Positions 42,720 to 51,441 of a DNA stretch of 64,000 nucleotides are shown here, one piece after another. How positions within the stretch are numbered: the first letter of the stretch is position 1; each line of letters opens with the position of its first letter. The notes beneath the pieces are model-generated. The model made no database searches, was not told where the DNA came from, and saw only the letters and a program-made list of their open reading frames with translations. The DNA is from CAZQHK01 sp964593455 (GTDB lineage: Bacteria > Muiribacteriota > CAYSPT01): the NCBI GenBank assembly GCA_964593455.1, contig CAZQHK010000003.1:62001-126000 (forward strand). Reading direction: 5' to 3'. The translations under genes and the position numbers were made by a program.

Positions 42720-43793
42720 TTAGAATTTGTCAAAATAGATATCCTCTTGCCGAACTTTCTTTCGGGTAAGGAGCGCTATGGCAGCGTTGATCATGGGCGG
42801 TGGGCCACACAGGTAAGCTTCGTTTGCCCGTTCGGAATCGATATACTTTTCAGCCGTCTGGGTAACGAAACCTACCTCGCCTTCCCACTTGTCAGCGGGT
42901 AACGGTTCGGAGAGGGCCGGGATGTAATGGAAATTTGGATATTTTTCTTCCAGTTCCCGGAACTCTTCAGTGAAGAACAAATCTTCCTTGGAACGAGCAC
43001 CGAAAAAGTAATAAAACCTCCGGGGAATACCCTGTTCCACCAGCTGAAAGAGGATGGATCGGATCGGCGCCATGCCACACCCGCCCCCGATGGCGATGAT
43101 GTCTTTCCGGCTTTCTTCCTGAAGGAAAAAATCCCCGAACGGCCCGGTAAATATGACCCGGTCACCTTCCTCCAGGGCCGTGTGTACGTACGTGGAACAC
43201 AGACCGCCCGGCACCTGCCTGATCATCAGATCTATGATGCTGTCGGACCGGGGAGGGCTGGCTATGGAGTAGGCCCGGTACTCGTCGGTACCGGGAATTT
43301 TGAACTGGACGTACTGGCCGGATTTGAAACGGAGCCGTTTTCCATCCAGTATCTTCAAGCGGAGCATCTTGATATCGTGGGTCGTATTGTAAAGGTCTAC
43401 TACCTCCGACTCGAATTCTTCAGCTCCCATCAGATGCTCGGATATGTATAATTCCACATGTTGTTTCACTCGTACCTGGCAGGCCAGTCTGATTCCTTCC
43501 GCTCTCTCGCTCCGGGTTACGAATACCTCTTCGGTTGGCAGTATACTGCCCGCCCCGCTTAACACTTTCACTTTGCAAAAGCCACAGGTGGCTTTTCCCC
43601 CGCAAGCCGAAGGGATGAAGATCTTGTGATTATTGAGGTAGGTCAGCAGATTGTCGCCGCCATCTACATCCAGGGTTGTATCCCCATTGATGGTGATGGA
43701 GCACTCCCCGTAAGTGATCAGATACTTCTCCGCCACCATCAGGACGAGGGCGATAATAAACAGGATGGCGTTCACTACCAAAAAGGTAATCAT
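42720..43793 (-). CDS. nqrF: NqrF, NADH-oxidising subunit of the Na+-translocating quinone reductase
   Basis: The product has 357 residues. One N-terminal transmembrane helix is followed by a [2Fe-2S] ferredoxin domain (CGGKATCGFCKVKV with a fourth Cys in LACQVRV). The FAD domain has the RAYSIASPP motif, and the NADH domain has GGGCGMAPIRS and AYLCGPPPMINAA. It takes hydride from NADH and starts the electron path through the pump. It overlaps nqrE by 4 bp and is last in the nqrABCDEF order. Its presence, and the absence of an RnfB, classifies the complex as NQR rather than RNF. Confidence 0.94.
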   Translation of the reverse strand: MITFLVVNAILFIIALVLMVAEKYLITYGECSITINGDTTLDVDGGDNLLTYLNNHKIFIPSACGGKATCGFCKVKVLSGAGSILPTEEVFVTRSERAEGIRLACQVRVKQHVELYISEHLMGAEEFESEVVDLYNTTHDIKMLRLKILDGKRLRFKSGQYVQFKIPGTDEYRAYSIASPPRSDSIIDLMIRQVPGGLCSTYVHTALEEGDRVIFTGPFGDFFLQEESRKDIIAIGGGCGMAPIRSILFQLVEQGIPRRFYYFFGARSKEDLFFTEEFRELEEKYPNFHYIPALSEPLPADKWEGEVGFVTQTAEKYIDSERANEAYLCGPPPMINAAIALLTRKKVRQEDIYFDKF

Positions 43794-44380
43794 TGGATAT
43801 TCACCATCCCCGAAAATCCCATGAAGGCCAGGGCTAGAATGCCGGCCACTACCATGGTTATACCGGCCCCTTTCAGGCCATCAGGGACATCTCCCACCAG
43901 TGATATTTTCTCTCTGATGGCGGCGATTATGCTGATGGCCAGACACCAGCCCGCTCCTGAGCCCAGGGCGAAGAAGATCGTTTGCCAGAAAGAGTAATCT
44001 CTCAGGTTCATGAAAAGCGAGGCGGCCAGGATGGTGCAATTTACGGTGATGAGCGGCAGGAATATCCCGAAAGAGCTCTGCAACCGCGGAAAAAATCGTT
44101 CGATAAACATCTCCAGCAACTGGACCGCACTGGCGATGACGATGATGAACACCAGGTAAGCCATGATCTCCGAGCCGGTGGGGATAAGTATCAGCTTAAG
44201 CAGGAGCCAGTTTATGGTGGTGGTGAAGACCATGACAAAGATGACCGAGATACCCATACCGACGGCGGTGCTGAGCTGCCGGGACATGGCCAGCAGGGGA
44301 CACATCCCGAGCAGATAAGTCAAAGCTATGTTGTGGGTCAAGATCGCGGCCGTAAAAATCACCAGCGGATGCAATGTCAT
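43790..44380 (-). CDS. nqrE: NqrE membrane subunit
   Basis: This hydrophobic protein of 196 residues has six predicted helices and the NqrE/RnfA signatures HNIALTYLLGMCPLLAMSR, with a conserved intramembrane cysteine, and LPLITVNCTILAASLF, with the second one. NqrD and NqrE are inverted-topology paralogues that hold an intramembrane iron centre between their cysteines. Both cysteines are present. It is 4 bp downstream of nqrD and overlaps nqrF. Confidence 0.94.
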   Translation of the reverse strand: MTLHPLVIFTAAILTHNIALTYLLGMCPLLAMSRQLSTAVGMGISVIFVMVFTTTINWLLLKLILIPTGSEIMAYLVFIIVIASAVQLLEMFIERFFPRLQSSFGIFLPLITVNCTILAASLFMNLRDYSFWQTIFFALGSGAGWCLAISIIAAIREKISLVGDVPDGLKGAGITMVVAGILALAFMGFSGMVNIQ

Positions 44381-44384
44381 GGGT

Positions 44385-45011
44385 TTACTCGCTTTCCGGA
44401 TGCAGCTTCATACCTATCTTGAAAATCCAGATAAACAATGCCAGGAGGAAAAAAGCCCCGGGCGCCATGGCCATCACTACCCATTTGGGAAAGCCCGGGG
44501 GCGTAACCGATATGTTGAAAAACGTTCCAAAGGCCAGGATTTCTCTCACCGCAGCGATGATAATCAGGGTGTAACAGTAACTGAAAGAGTTCCCGATGGC
44601 GTCGATAACCGAGTACCCCACGGGATTCTTAACGGCAAAGGCCTCGTGCCGTCCCATGATGATGCAGTTGGTGATGATCAGGGCCACGTAGGGACCGAGC
44701 TGTTTGCTGACTTGAGGGAAGAAAGCCTTGAGGTACTGGTCAACCACGATCACCAGGGTGGATATTATAATCATGTAGGTGATGATCCGGTACTGGGACG
44801 GGATGTGTTTTCTCAGCAGGGACACGAAAAACGAGGAGAGCACCAGTACGAACAGGACTCCCATTCCCATGGCCAGGGCGTTCTCCACCTTGTTACTGAC
44901 CGCCAGAGCCGAGCAGAGACCCAAAAGCTGGCAACAGACGGCGTTCTCCTTCAACAACCCCTTGCTGAACGTGCGGAACCAGCGGGTGTAGAACAGTTTT
45001 GTCAGTCGCAT
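44385..45011 (-). CDS. nqrD: NqrD membrane subunit
   Basis: The 208-residue membrane protein has six helices and the NqrD/RnfE motifs NAVCCQLLGLCSALAVS and LGPYVALIITNCIIMGR, supplying the cysteines of the intramembrane iron site. It forms a pseudosymmetric pair with NqrE. An 18-bp gap follows nqrC. No anomalies are seen. Confidence 0.94.
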   Translation of the reverse strand: MRLTKLFYTRWFRTFSKGLLKENAVCCQLLGLCSALAVSNKVENALAMGMGVLFVLVLSSFFVSLLRKHIPSQYRIITYMIIISTLVIVVDQYLKAFFPQVSKQLGPYVALIITNCIIMGRHEAFAVKNPVGYSVIDAIGNSFSYCYTLIIIAAVREILAFGTFFNISVTPPGFPKWVVMAMAPGAFFLLALFIWIFKIGMKLHPESE

Positions 45012-45029
45012 GATATACCTCTTAGCCTT

Positions 45030-45632
45030 TTAGCCTTTTTTTCGATCATTCTTGATAACGATACGGAAGCTCGCAATTGAATCATTGATCATATCAATCA
45101 GAACCTGAGTGGTCATGGAAGCGCCGCTGATAGCATCTATCTCGTTACGTTCCGAAGCTTTTTTTCGAAGGGTTACCACGAGATGAGGTGCGGCTTTCTT
45201 GCGCCGGAACTGGTTCAGGAAGCCTTCTTCACTGATTCTGCCGCCCAGACCGGGAGTCTCTTCCTGGGCGACGATACGGACACTCTCGATGGTTTCCAAG
45301 TCGGGCCGCAAGGTTATTACTCCCTTGATCATCCCCCACAGGCCGCGGCCCTCGAAGATAAAGATGTAATTTTTTTCCGGGCTGATGTAATAAGTAAATC
45401 CCTGTGATTCCAGCTTCTGGATGCTCTTCTGAAAAACGCTGTCCAATTCATGTTCTTTACAGAGGACACCAGCCGCTTCCAAAACAGTGGTTTTCAGGGT
45501 TACCTCCTCGTTGCGTTGTATTATCGGCAGCGTGTAGTTTTTGAGTCCCAACAAAAGCATGGTAGAGATGCTGCCCAGGACCAGGATGAAGAGAAGGCTC
45601 TTCACGTTGTTGTTTTTCCGTTTCTCACTCAT
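45030..45632 (-). CDS. nqrC: NqrC, covalent FMN subunit
   Basis: The 200-residue product has one N-terminal transmembrane helix and a periplasmic FMN-binding domain. The flavinylation motif is DAISGASMTT near residue 170, in which the threonine of SGAxxT receives FMN by a phosphoester bond. LWGMIKGVITL and GLGGRISEEGFLNQF are typical of NqrC/RnfG. It transfers electrons from the iron centre to NqrB. The flavin transferase gene (apbE) is not in this window. Confidence 0.92.
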   Translation of the reverse strand: MSEKRKNNNVKSLLFILVLGSISTMLLLGLKNYTLPIIQRNEEVTLKTTVLEAAGVLCKEHELDSVFQKSIQKLESQGFTYYISPEKNYIFIFEGRGLWGMIKGVITLRPDLETIESVRIVAQEETPGLGGRISEEGFLNQFRRKKAAPHLVVTLRKKASERNEIDAISGASMTTQVLIDMINDSIASFRIVIKNDRKKG

Positions 45633-45648
45633 CGCTCGATCTCGGTCT

Positions 45649-46722
45649 CTATACTTTCACTTTCGGGTACCGGCAGTTCAGTACCAGCGTATCAATCAGG
45701 GGAGCCAGGGCGTTACCAATCAGTATGGCAAACATGACTCCCTCCACAAATCCCGTCAGTCCTCTGATCAGCACCGTCAATATCCCTAACACGATTCCAA
45801 AAACCCATTTCCCTTCAAAGGTCATGGGAGCCGTCACCGGATCGGTGGCCATGAAGAATAGGCCGAACAGAAGTCCCCCGCTCACGACCTGGAACAACGG
45901 AGGAGCAAACAAGGCCGGCGAGACGGCGTGCCCGATGGCCGAGACCACCACCACACTGGCCAGGTATGAAAGCGGGATTCGCCAGTCGGCCACTCTGGTC
46001 ACCATAAGCATGATCCCGCCCAGAATGATGGCGACTCGGAACGTCTCTCCGATGGAACCGGGCGTTTGACCAAATAGCAGTGAAGAAACACTGGCCATGA
46101 CCTGAGTGCTCTTGAATGCTATCAACGGTGTGGCCGAGGTGACCGCATCAGCCGTGCACTGAACGAATCCGCCCAACCCTTTTAACAGCGGTATATTCCA
46201 CAGGTTGGTGAACGCCTCCGGAAACGCCAGACTCAGAAACACTCGTCCCACCAGAGCCGGGTTGAAAATGTTCCGGCCGGTACCCCCGAAAACCTCTTTG
46301 CCGAAAAAGACTCCGAAGACAATACCTACCGCCACCATCCACAGGGGAACCGTCGGTGGAAGTATCAGCGGAAAGATCAGACCGGTAACCAGAAATCCCT
46401 CGTAAACCGGCTTTTTCCTGATTACCGAGAAGATCACTTCCGTGATGCCACCGAAGATATAGGAAACCAGGATAACCAGCAGCACTCGCAGTCCATACAG
46501 GTAGATTCCGGCTATGGCGGCGGGAGCGACCCAGGTCACCACTATCGCCATGTAACGTTTCAGATCGTGGGCATCGAGAATATGGGGTGCTCCCGAGGTG
46601 GTCTTGGCGGTACCCAGGAATAACTCGTCCAGTGCCTCAAAAAGGGGGCGAAGCCTATTCAGGAGAGGTCTTTTATCCATAAACTGCCCAGTCTTTTCGA
46701 AAAAAATCTGTACGATCTTCAC
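45649..46722 (-). CDS. nqrB: NqrB membrane subunit
   Basis: The membrane protein has 357 residues, somewhat shorter than Vibrio NqrB (~410), mainly at the N-terminus. It has about ten helices. The covalent FMN motif DAVTSATPLIAF and the region GTGRNIFNPALVGRVFLSLAFP are intact. Quinone reduction and the ion path are assigned to this subunit in the family. The stop of nqrA overlaps its ATG by 4 bp. Confidence 0.93.
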   Translation of the reverse strand: MKIVQIFFEKTGQFMDKRPLLNRLRPLFEALDELFLGTAKTTSGAPHILDAHDLKRYMAIVVTWVAPAAIAGIYLYGLRVLLVILVSYIFGGITEVIFSVIRKKPVYEGFLVTGLIFPLILPPTVPLWMVAVGIVFGVFFGKEVFGGTGRNIFNPALVGRVFLSLAFPEAFTNLWNIPLLKGLGGFVQCTADAVTSATPLIAFKSTQVMASVSSLLFGQTPGSIGETFRVAIILGGIMLMVTRVADWRIPLSYLASVVVVSAIGHAVSPALFAPPLFQVVSGGLLFGLFFMATDPVTAPMTFEGKWVFGIVLGILTVLIRGLTGFVEGVMFAILIGNALAPLIDTLVLNCRYPKVKV

Positions 46723-48203
46723 CGTTTTGCTATTACCCCCCTATACTCTGCCAGTCCGGTCAGATTGAACTTCGGCAGTATACACAGGCTTTGGTCACAC
46801 CCGATCCCTATCAGCTTGGACTTGCCCATCTTGATGTTCCGGGCAAGCGGTATTTTGCACGGGCACACATATGAGCAAAGGTTGCAATCGATGCAGTTGA
46901 AAATACCGTACCGCATGAGCCTAACATCAATGGCCCTCTTTGACAACCGGTTCAGCATGATCGGGACAACTCGCACCGGGCAGACTGAAATACAGTAGCC
47001 GCACTGGATGCAGGGCCGTTCTTCACCGTGCTTATTGGTGCCGGCATGCTTATCTAAGTTAAGGTAGGCGGAGGCGAAGGTGCATGAGATCGAGTCATCT
47101 CGCGGGCCGGTCCGGAAAAGCGCGAGAAACTTACGGTCAGTGTCCTCCGGGATGGCGATGATCAGGGAAAACGTCCGGTCTATCGGCAGCGACAGGTCGT
47201 TCAGTTCAACCCCGGTGAGAAGGCTGTTCAGGATGACCCGGCTGGGAGCTTTCTTCAGCCGTCCGTCCAGAATGTCCGCCAGGGGGGTTCCCACCCGCAC
47301 TTTCACGTGTGTCGGTTCCGTGACCGAAGGGCCGCAGAGGGCAATGGTCCGTTCGATGAGAGGTTTTCCCTGGTGCATCGCCTCGAAGACCTGGAGAACA
47401 GCTTGAATGTTCAACACGACGACACCGATGTTGGCCGCAGAGTATCCGTACGGGAAACTCTTCTCCAGGATGGTTGGGATGAGTACTTGATCGAATCCCA
47501 CCGGGTATTTGGAAACAATCGGTACCATCTCAATATTATCCTCTTTGAACAAAAGCTTGCTCAACCGTTCGTGGATCTCTGATTCCGAATGGTCGATGGC
47601 CACGTGGATTTTCGCTCGGGGCATGATCTTTTTTAGAATCTTCAAACCCACTACAAAATTGTACAGCCCCTTGCCCTTGAAAAGTAACTTCAGCGACAGG
47701 TTGTACACTTCGGAATCAGCACCATGGACGATGATGTTTTCAACCTTTTCGGGACCGATCACGGACGATCTGAACTGCGTGGGAATGCCCTGCCGGTCAA
47801 GGGATGTTACACCCGATGTATACAGGATCTTTTCCACGGCTTCGGTTGGAAGTTTCTCCCACTGGGAGGAGTACCCGTCAACCAGGTCATAGTCATCCGT
47901 GCCATCGCCTTCGATGACCACCATCCAAACTTCACGGTGGAAGTAGTTGGTTTTCTTTATTTCCACCACTTTACCGTTGATGGAGGAATGGATTGGAGAT
48001 GCTATGCTCGCCTGGTCGTGTCCGATGATCTGGCCGGCCCGGACTTTGTCTCCCACTTTCACCAGAGGATCCAGGGCACTGCCGAATCCCTGCCGCAAGG
48101 GAATCACGACCTTCGAGGGGATGTTCTGTGTAACCAGTTCATCCCGAGGCTCCGCCTCAAACGTCTTAAAAATGTATCCGCCCGTAAATGTCCTGGCTTT
48201 CAT
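46719..48203 (-). CDS. nqrA: NqrA with two intact ferredoxin clusters (RnfC-like C-terminus)
   Basis: The product has 494 residues. The N-terminal two-thirds follow NqrA (FTGGYIFKTFEAEP, GDKVRAGQIIG, GKVVEIKK, FPYGYSAANIG). From about residue 400 it carries CIQCGYCISVCP and CIDCNLCSYVCPCKIPL, the paired [4Fe-4S] motifs of RnfC, which are decayed in Vibrio NqrA. It should therefore bind two clusters on the cytoplasmic face of the pump. The start at 48203 gives the usual MKARTFTGGYIFK. The longer frame to 48278 lies in the prenyl synthase gene, whose stop is 2 bp upstream. Confidence 0.9.
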   Translation of the reverse strand: MKARTFTGGYIFKTFEAEPRDELVTQNIPSKVVIPLRQGFGSALDPLVKVGDKVRAGQIIGHDQASIASPIHSSINGKVVEIKKTNYFHREVWMVVIEGDGTDDYDLVDGYSSQWEKLPTEAVEKILYTSGVTSLDRQGIPTQFRSSVIGPEKVENIIVHGADSEVYNLSLKLLFKGKGLYNFVVGLKILKKIMPRAKIHVAIDHSESEIHERLSKLLFKEDNIEMVPIVSKYPVGFDQVLIPTILEKSFPYGYSAANIGVVVLNIQAVLQVFEAMHQGKPLIERTIALCGPSVTEPTHVKVRVGTPLADILDGRLKKAPSRVILNSLLTGVELNDLSLPIDRTFSLIIAIPEDTDRKFLALFRTGPRDDSISCTFASAYLNLDKHAGTNKHGEERPCIQCGYCISVCPVRVVPIMLNRLSKRAIDVRLMRYGIFNCIDCNLCSYVCPCKIPLARNIKMGKSKLIGIGCDQSLCILPKFNLTGLAEYRGVIAKR

Positions 48204-48205
48204 GG

Positions 48206-49192
48206 TTACCGCACCGTCATTGTCTGCACCCTGTCCATACAGCATGTAGTCAGATTGGTGAGACACTCCTTGTAACAAGATTCTGTAATCCCGGCAAGCT
48301 GTTTCACGCCATTTTCAAAATAAGACCGGGCCTTATCCAGGGCATAGCAAACACTTCCCTGCTCCCGGAGCATAGCCCTGATCCAACGGTGGTTCTCCTC
48401 TTTCAGGGCCACTAAGATCTTCTCCTTGTTTTTCTTGTCTACCGACTTCAACAGATGGATGAGCGACAGAGTCAACTTTCCCTCCCGTAAATCAGAGCCC
48501 AACGATTTTTCGGCTTTTATCTCGTTACCGAGCAGATCCATGCAGTCATCCAGTATCTGGTAGGCCATGCCAAAACCCAACCCATAGTCTGAAAACGCCC
48601 GTATCTGTTCAGAGGTCCCACCGGCGACGAGAGCACCGCTCTCGCAGCTGAACTGGCACAGGAGACCGGTCTTCTGGCGTATGATAGTGAAGTACTCTTC
48701 CTCAGTCAGGCGGGGATTGAAAGCCATCCTGAACTGCTTTATTTCTCCCTCACACATGTCTTTGATAACCGGGTATAATCGAGACATTACCGCGGGGATA
48801 TTCAACCTGGATAGAACTCCGAGAGCTGCGGAATGAAGGTAATCACCGAATAGGATAGATATCTCGTTGCCCCATTGCCGGTTGATAGAAGGTTGTTTCC
48901 TCCGCACGAAAGCCTTGTCGATAACATCATCATGGACCAAGGTAGCCGTGTGAACAAGTTCAACCACCGAGGCCAATCGAACTATCTGTTCCTGGCAGTT
49001 TTCAGATATAGATCGGGCTGAGAGCAAAACCAGAGCAGGCCGGAGACGTTTGCCGGTGCCCCCCAAAACATACGTGCCGAGTTGGGAAACAAACTCATTG
49101 TCGGTCCGAACTTGTTTAGCCAACTCTCCTTCCACCCCGGCCAGACCTTTTTTAATTGGTGCGTAGATATCGGACAAATCCATCGTCTTCAC
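48206..49192 (-). CDS. Long-chain polyprenyl diphosphate synthase
   Basis: The all-alpha trans-prenyltransferase has 328 residues. The first aspartate-rich motif is in LVHDDVIDKA and the second in YQILDDCMDLLG, with the GGTGKRLRP IPP-binding segment near residue 45. It elongates prenyl diphosphates to make the quinone side chain. Chain length cannot be read with confidence. The gene ends 2 bp before nqrA, placing quinone tail synthesis in one transcript with the quinone-reducing pump. The 181-bp upstream gap (49193-49373) probably holds its promoter, but no clear -35/-10 pair was seen. Confidence 0.9.
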   Translation of the reverse strand: MKTMDLSDIYAPIKKGLAGVEGELAKQVRTDNEFVSQLGTYVLGGTGKRLRPALVLLSARSISENCQEQIVRLASVVELVHTATLVHDDVIDKAFVRRKQPSINRQWGNEISILFGDYLHSAALGVLSRLNIPAVMSRLYPVIKDMCEGEIKQFRMAFNPRLTEEEYFTIIRQKTGLLCQFSCESGALVAGGTSEQIRAFSDYGLGFGMAYQILDDCMDLLGNEIKAEKSLGSDLREGKLTLSLIHLLKSVDKKNKEKILVALKEENHRWIRAMLREQGSVCYALDKARSYFENGVKQLAGITESCYKECLTNLTTCCMDRVQTMTVR

Positions 49193-49373
49193 AGCTGTTC
49201 CTGCAGCCTCCCTTTTCTAGCTGAATTGAAAAACAATATCATAGATTACCATGCCAAGCTACCCCTTTGCACGCATTTTGCACACAGAATCCATGCCATA
49301 TACCAGATCGAAACCTGAGGGATTCGGGGGAGGTATATTAAACGCACTTATTTAAAAGGTTCTACTATCCCGG

Positions 49374-50129
49374 TCATTCTTCTATCCCTGTAGGAGTCGG
49401 TTCTGTTTCTATCGGCGAATCGAGTTTCTCCCGACGGCGTCTGGAGGTCAATTTTGACAGCCAAATACTCATTTCAAAGAGTAAAAGAGAGGGGACGGCC
49501 AAAAGAATCTGGGTTAATACATCCGGTGGAGTTAAGACCGCAGCAACAACAAAGGTAAGAACGATAGCATACTTTCTATTCTTTTCCAGAGTTTCAGGCG
49601 TGACCACACCGATTCTAGTCAAAAAGAGGATTATCAGCGGCAGTTCGAAGACCAGGCCAAACGCAAACAAAAGCAACGCGACAAAGGAGATATATTTATT
49701 AACAGATACCATGGGGCGAAGAGTATCGGTAGCGAATCCGAGGAGAAACTTCATCCCGATGGGGAGGACCAGGTAATAGGCAAAAACCGCCCCTATAATG
49801 AAAAACAAAAACGATAGAACCCCATAGAGGGACAAGTACTTTCTTTCATTCCTCTTCAGACCGATGGCGATAAAGCTCCAAATCTGCCAGGTGAGTACCG
49901 GGAAAGCAATGAAAATCCCTCCAAAGAAAGCCAGCTTGATATGGGCGATAAAAGCTCCGTGAGGGCTGATGAAGACCAATTCGCCGGCTGAGCGTGAAAG
50001 AAAGGTGAGTATGGGGCCGGCGAGAAGATAGCATGGAATGGAACAGCACATTATTGCGATTACGCAGTACAGTATCCGGCGTCGTAATTCCTCCAGATGA
50101 GTAAATAGTGGAAGCTTCTCATCGTCCAT
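49374..50129 (-). CDS. tatC: TatC, twin-arginine translocase receptor subunit
   Basis: The 251-residue membrane protein has six predicted helices. It begins LPLFTHLEELRRRILYCV, the conserved TatC N-terminus that recognises twin-arginine signals, and includes FETPLIILFLTR-like (FELPLIILFLTRIGVV), PDVLTQILLAVPSLLLFE and a charged tail. It exports folded cofactor proteins. The molybdoenzyme catalytic subunits at 18722 and 51572 and the ferredoxin subunit at 17844 all carry Tat signals. It overlaps tatA by one base (TGATG). Confidence 0.95.
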   Translation of the reverse strand: MDDEKLPLFTHLEELRRRILYCVIAIMCCSIPCYLLAGPILTFLSRSAGELVFISPHGAFIAHIKLAFFGGIFIAFPVLTWQIWSFIAIGLKRNERKYLSLYGVLSFLFFIIGAVFAYYLVLPIGMKFLLGFATDTLRPMVSVNKYISFVALLLFAFGLVFELPLIILFLTRIGVVTPETLEKNRKYAIVLTFVVAAVLTPPDVLTQILLAVPSLLLFEMSIWLSKLTSRRRREKLDSPIETEPTPTGIEE

Positions 50130-50308
50130 CAGTTCTTGTCTTCTTTCAAATCATTCGTTGTTTCATCTTCAACGCTTTTTATCCCCTTTTTGAATTCCTG
50201 GATGCTTTTTCCCATGGATTTGGCTATCTCAGGAAGCCTGGACGCGCCGAAAAGAAGAAGAACGATAAACAGGACAACGATCAGCTCCGGCATGCCAATC
50301 CCAAACAT
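50129..50308 (-). CDS. tatA: TatA/TatE pore-forming subunit
   Basis: The 59-residue protein was found by reading the minus strand directly. It begins MFGIGMPELIVVLFIVLLLF, continues GASRLPEIAKSMGKS, and has an amphipathic helix (IQEFKKGIKS) and an acidic tail, exactly the TatA plan. AGGAGG lies eight bases upstream of the ATG. Its TGA shares a base with the tatC ATG. With one TatA and one TatC the system is a minimal TatAC unless tatB lies elsewhere. Confidence 0.93.
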   Translation of the reverse strand: MFGIGMPELIVVLFIVLLLFGASRLPEIAKSMGKSIQEFKKGIKSVEDETTNDLKEDKN

Positions 50309-50430
50309 ATACTCTCACCTCCTTACGCTTACGCTGACAAGCCGACCGGCTTATGGAATATCTTCAATCATAGCATCATGGTATACACTGACTGAGATGT
50401 TTGTCAACCCGGAAACTGCAGTAGTCGTCC

Positions 50431-50445
50431 AACCCGAATAATTCA
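50431..50445. repeat. Solitary copy of the 10424 element terminus
   Basis: AACCCGAATAATTCA is identical to positions 10423-10437, the left end of the 176-bp palindromic element. The sequence beyond diverges at once and no matching right end is found nearby. A small hairpin (AGGC-AAAAA-GCCT) lies about 70 bp downstream. It may be a decayed copy or a shared protein-binding site. Confidence 0.4.
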
Positions 50446-50552
50446 GCAGCTTTATGTTCATCGAGGAAAAAGATCGTCCAAGCCTCGTAGAGTTTTTGCA
50501 GAGTGTGTTTTGGCCAGGCAAAAAGCCTGACCTTTTCCGGGGTGTATTGAAA

Positions 50553-50582
50553 TTGACTTTAAAGTAAACCTGTGGATAGAAT
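50553..50582 (+). promoter_or_regulatory. Sigma-70-type promoter for the 50647 gene
   Basis: TTGACT (50553-50558) and TAGAAT (50577-50582) are separated by 18 bases, each differing from consensus at one position. Transcription would begin near 50589, about 58 nt before the chosen ATG at 50647. The rest of the gap between tatA and this gene holds only the repeat end at 50431. Confidence 0.65.
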
Positions 50583-50646
50583 AGGTTAATATTCGAATCA
50601 GCTGCCGAAAGACAGTTGGTTGATGCTTCACGAAGGAGGGAACAAT

Positions 50647-51186
50647 ATGCAGGAATATTTTGTTGCCAACATGAGGCAGGTGAGATATGGGCTGTTACTT
50701 GTGCTGATAACCTTGCTCTATGGATTTGGATTGGGAGGAGTATTCGGACTTTTCGAGGATGACATCAAGGGGCATTTGAAAACGAAGGCCGGTCAGGTGT
50801 TATCTACCACGTATAACGGAGATGCCAGCCAGTTAAAAAAAGTAACGGATAAATCCTGGACTTATTTTAAGCGGGCGCATGTTCACGCCATCGGCTTGGG
50901 AACAGCGTCATTGGGACTTATCTTTTTTGTTTTGTTTCTCGGTATCGACCGCCGGCTCAAAAGTATCACCGCCCTCTGCCTCGGACTGGGATCACTGGGT
51001 TACTCCTTTTTCTGGATGCTCGCGGGATTGGTGGCACCCGGAATGGGCAGTACAGGACTGGCAAAAGAATCTCTGAAATGGTTGGCTGTTCCGTCGACGG
51101 GACTGTGTATCATTGCCTTGGTCATGGTGGTGGGATCGGTGATCATGTCATTATTCATCCAAGGTAAGGATCAAAGTAATCAATAA
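50647..51186 (+). CDS. Unknown four-helix membrane protein upstream of the NXR-like operon
   Basis: The 179-residue product begins MQEYFVANMRQVRYGLLLVLITLLYG and has about four transmembrane helices. A soluble loop of about 55 residues (GLFEDDIKGHLKTKAGQVLSTTYNG) lies between helices 1 and 2. A RAHVHAIGLG stretch at the start of helix 2 has two histidines that could bind heme or metal. I do not recognise the family. The ATG at 50647 follows GGAGG by seven bases; the frame also opens at 50620. It has its own promoter and precedes the nitrate/nitrite oxidoreductase operon by 385 bp in the same direction. Confidence 0.7.
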   Translation: MQEYFVANMRQVRYGLLLVLITLLYGFGLGGVFGLFEDDIKGHLKTKAGQVLSTTYNGDASQLKKVTDKSWTYFKRAHVHAIGLGTASLGLIFFVLFLGIDRRLKSITALCLGLGSLGYSFFWMLAGLVAPGMGSTGLAKESLKWLAVPSTGLCIIALVMVVGSVIMSLFIQGKDQSNQ

Positions 51187-51376
51187 AGGTATTGTTCCCC
51201 ACGGGTTTAGCCATACCGGCAAAACAGTACGGCTCGAAAATGACCGCACCTACTTAACTACTCTTGAAAAATATCCTCGACGTACCTAACGAATTAGGTG
51301 AGTTTATTCTGTGATAGTCCTGCGCTTGCCGCTGCGGAAGCGGTGGTTGCTGCCATTTTATTCCCCTCACAGCGAA

Positions 51377-51441
51377 AATATGTAATTATTTAGAATTGGC
51401 TTGACAGTAATTTTACATTCTGATAACGTAGCAATATGTAA
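51377..51441 (+). promoter_or_regulatory. Promoter and repeated AATATGTAA boxes ahead of the NXR-like operon
   Basis: A perfect TTGACA (51401-51406) is followed after 17 bases by TAACGT (51424-51429), a weak -10. AATATGTAA occurs at 51377-51385 and 51433-51441 on either side, and the related TTTACATT lies at 51412-51419 in the opposite orientation. This could be an operator array for an activator compensating the poor -10 box. Elsewhere in the gap 51187-51571, ACCTAA-CGAA-TTAGGT near 51287-51302 and TTCAGCC/GGCTGAA near 51509-51535 form short hairpins. Confidence 0.5.

Noticed and set aside
42720..48203. RNF complex instead of NQR
   Set aside because: No RnfB is present, and an NqrF with ferredoxin, FAD and NADH domains is. 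Only the C-terminus of NqrA looks RnfC-like.
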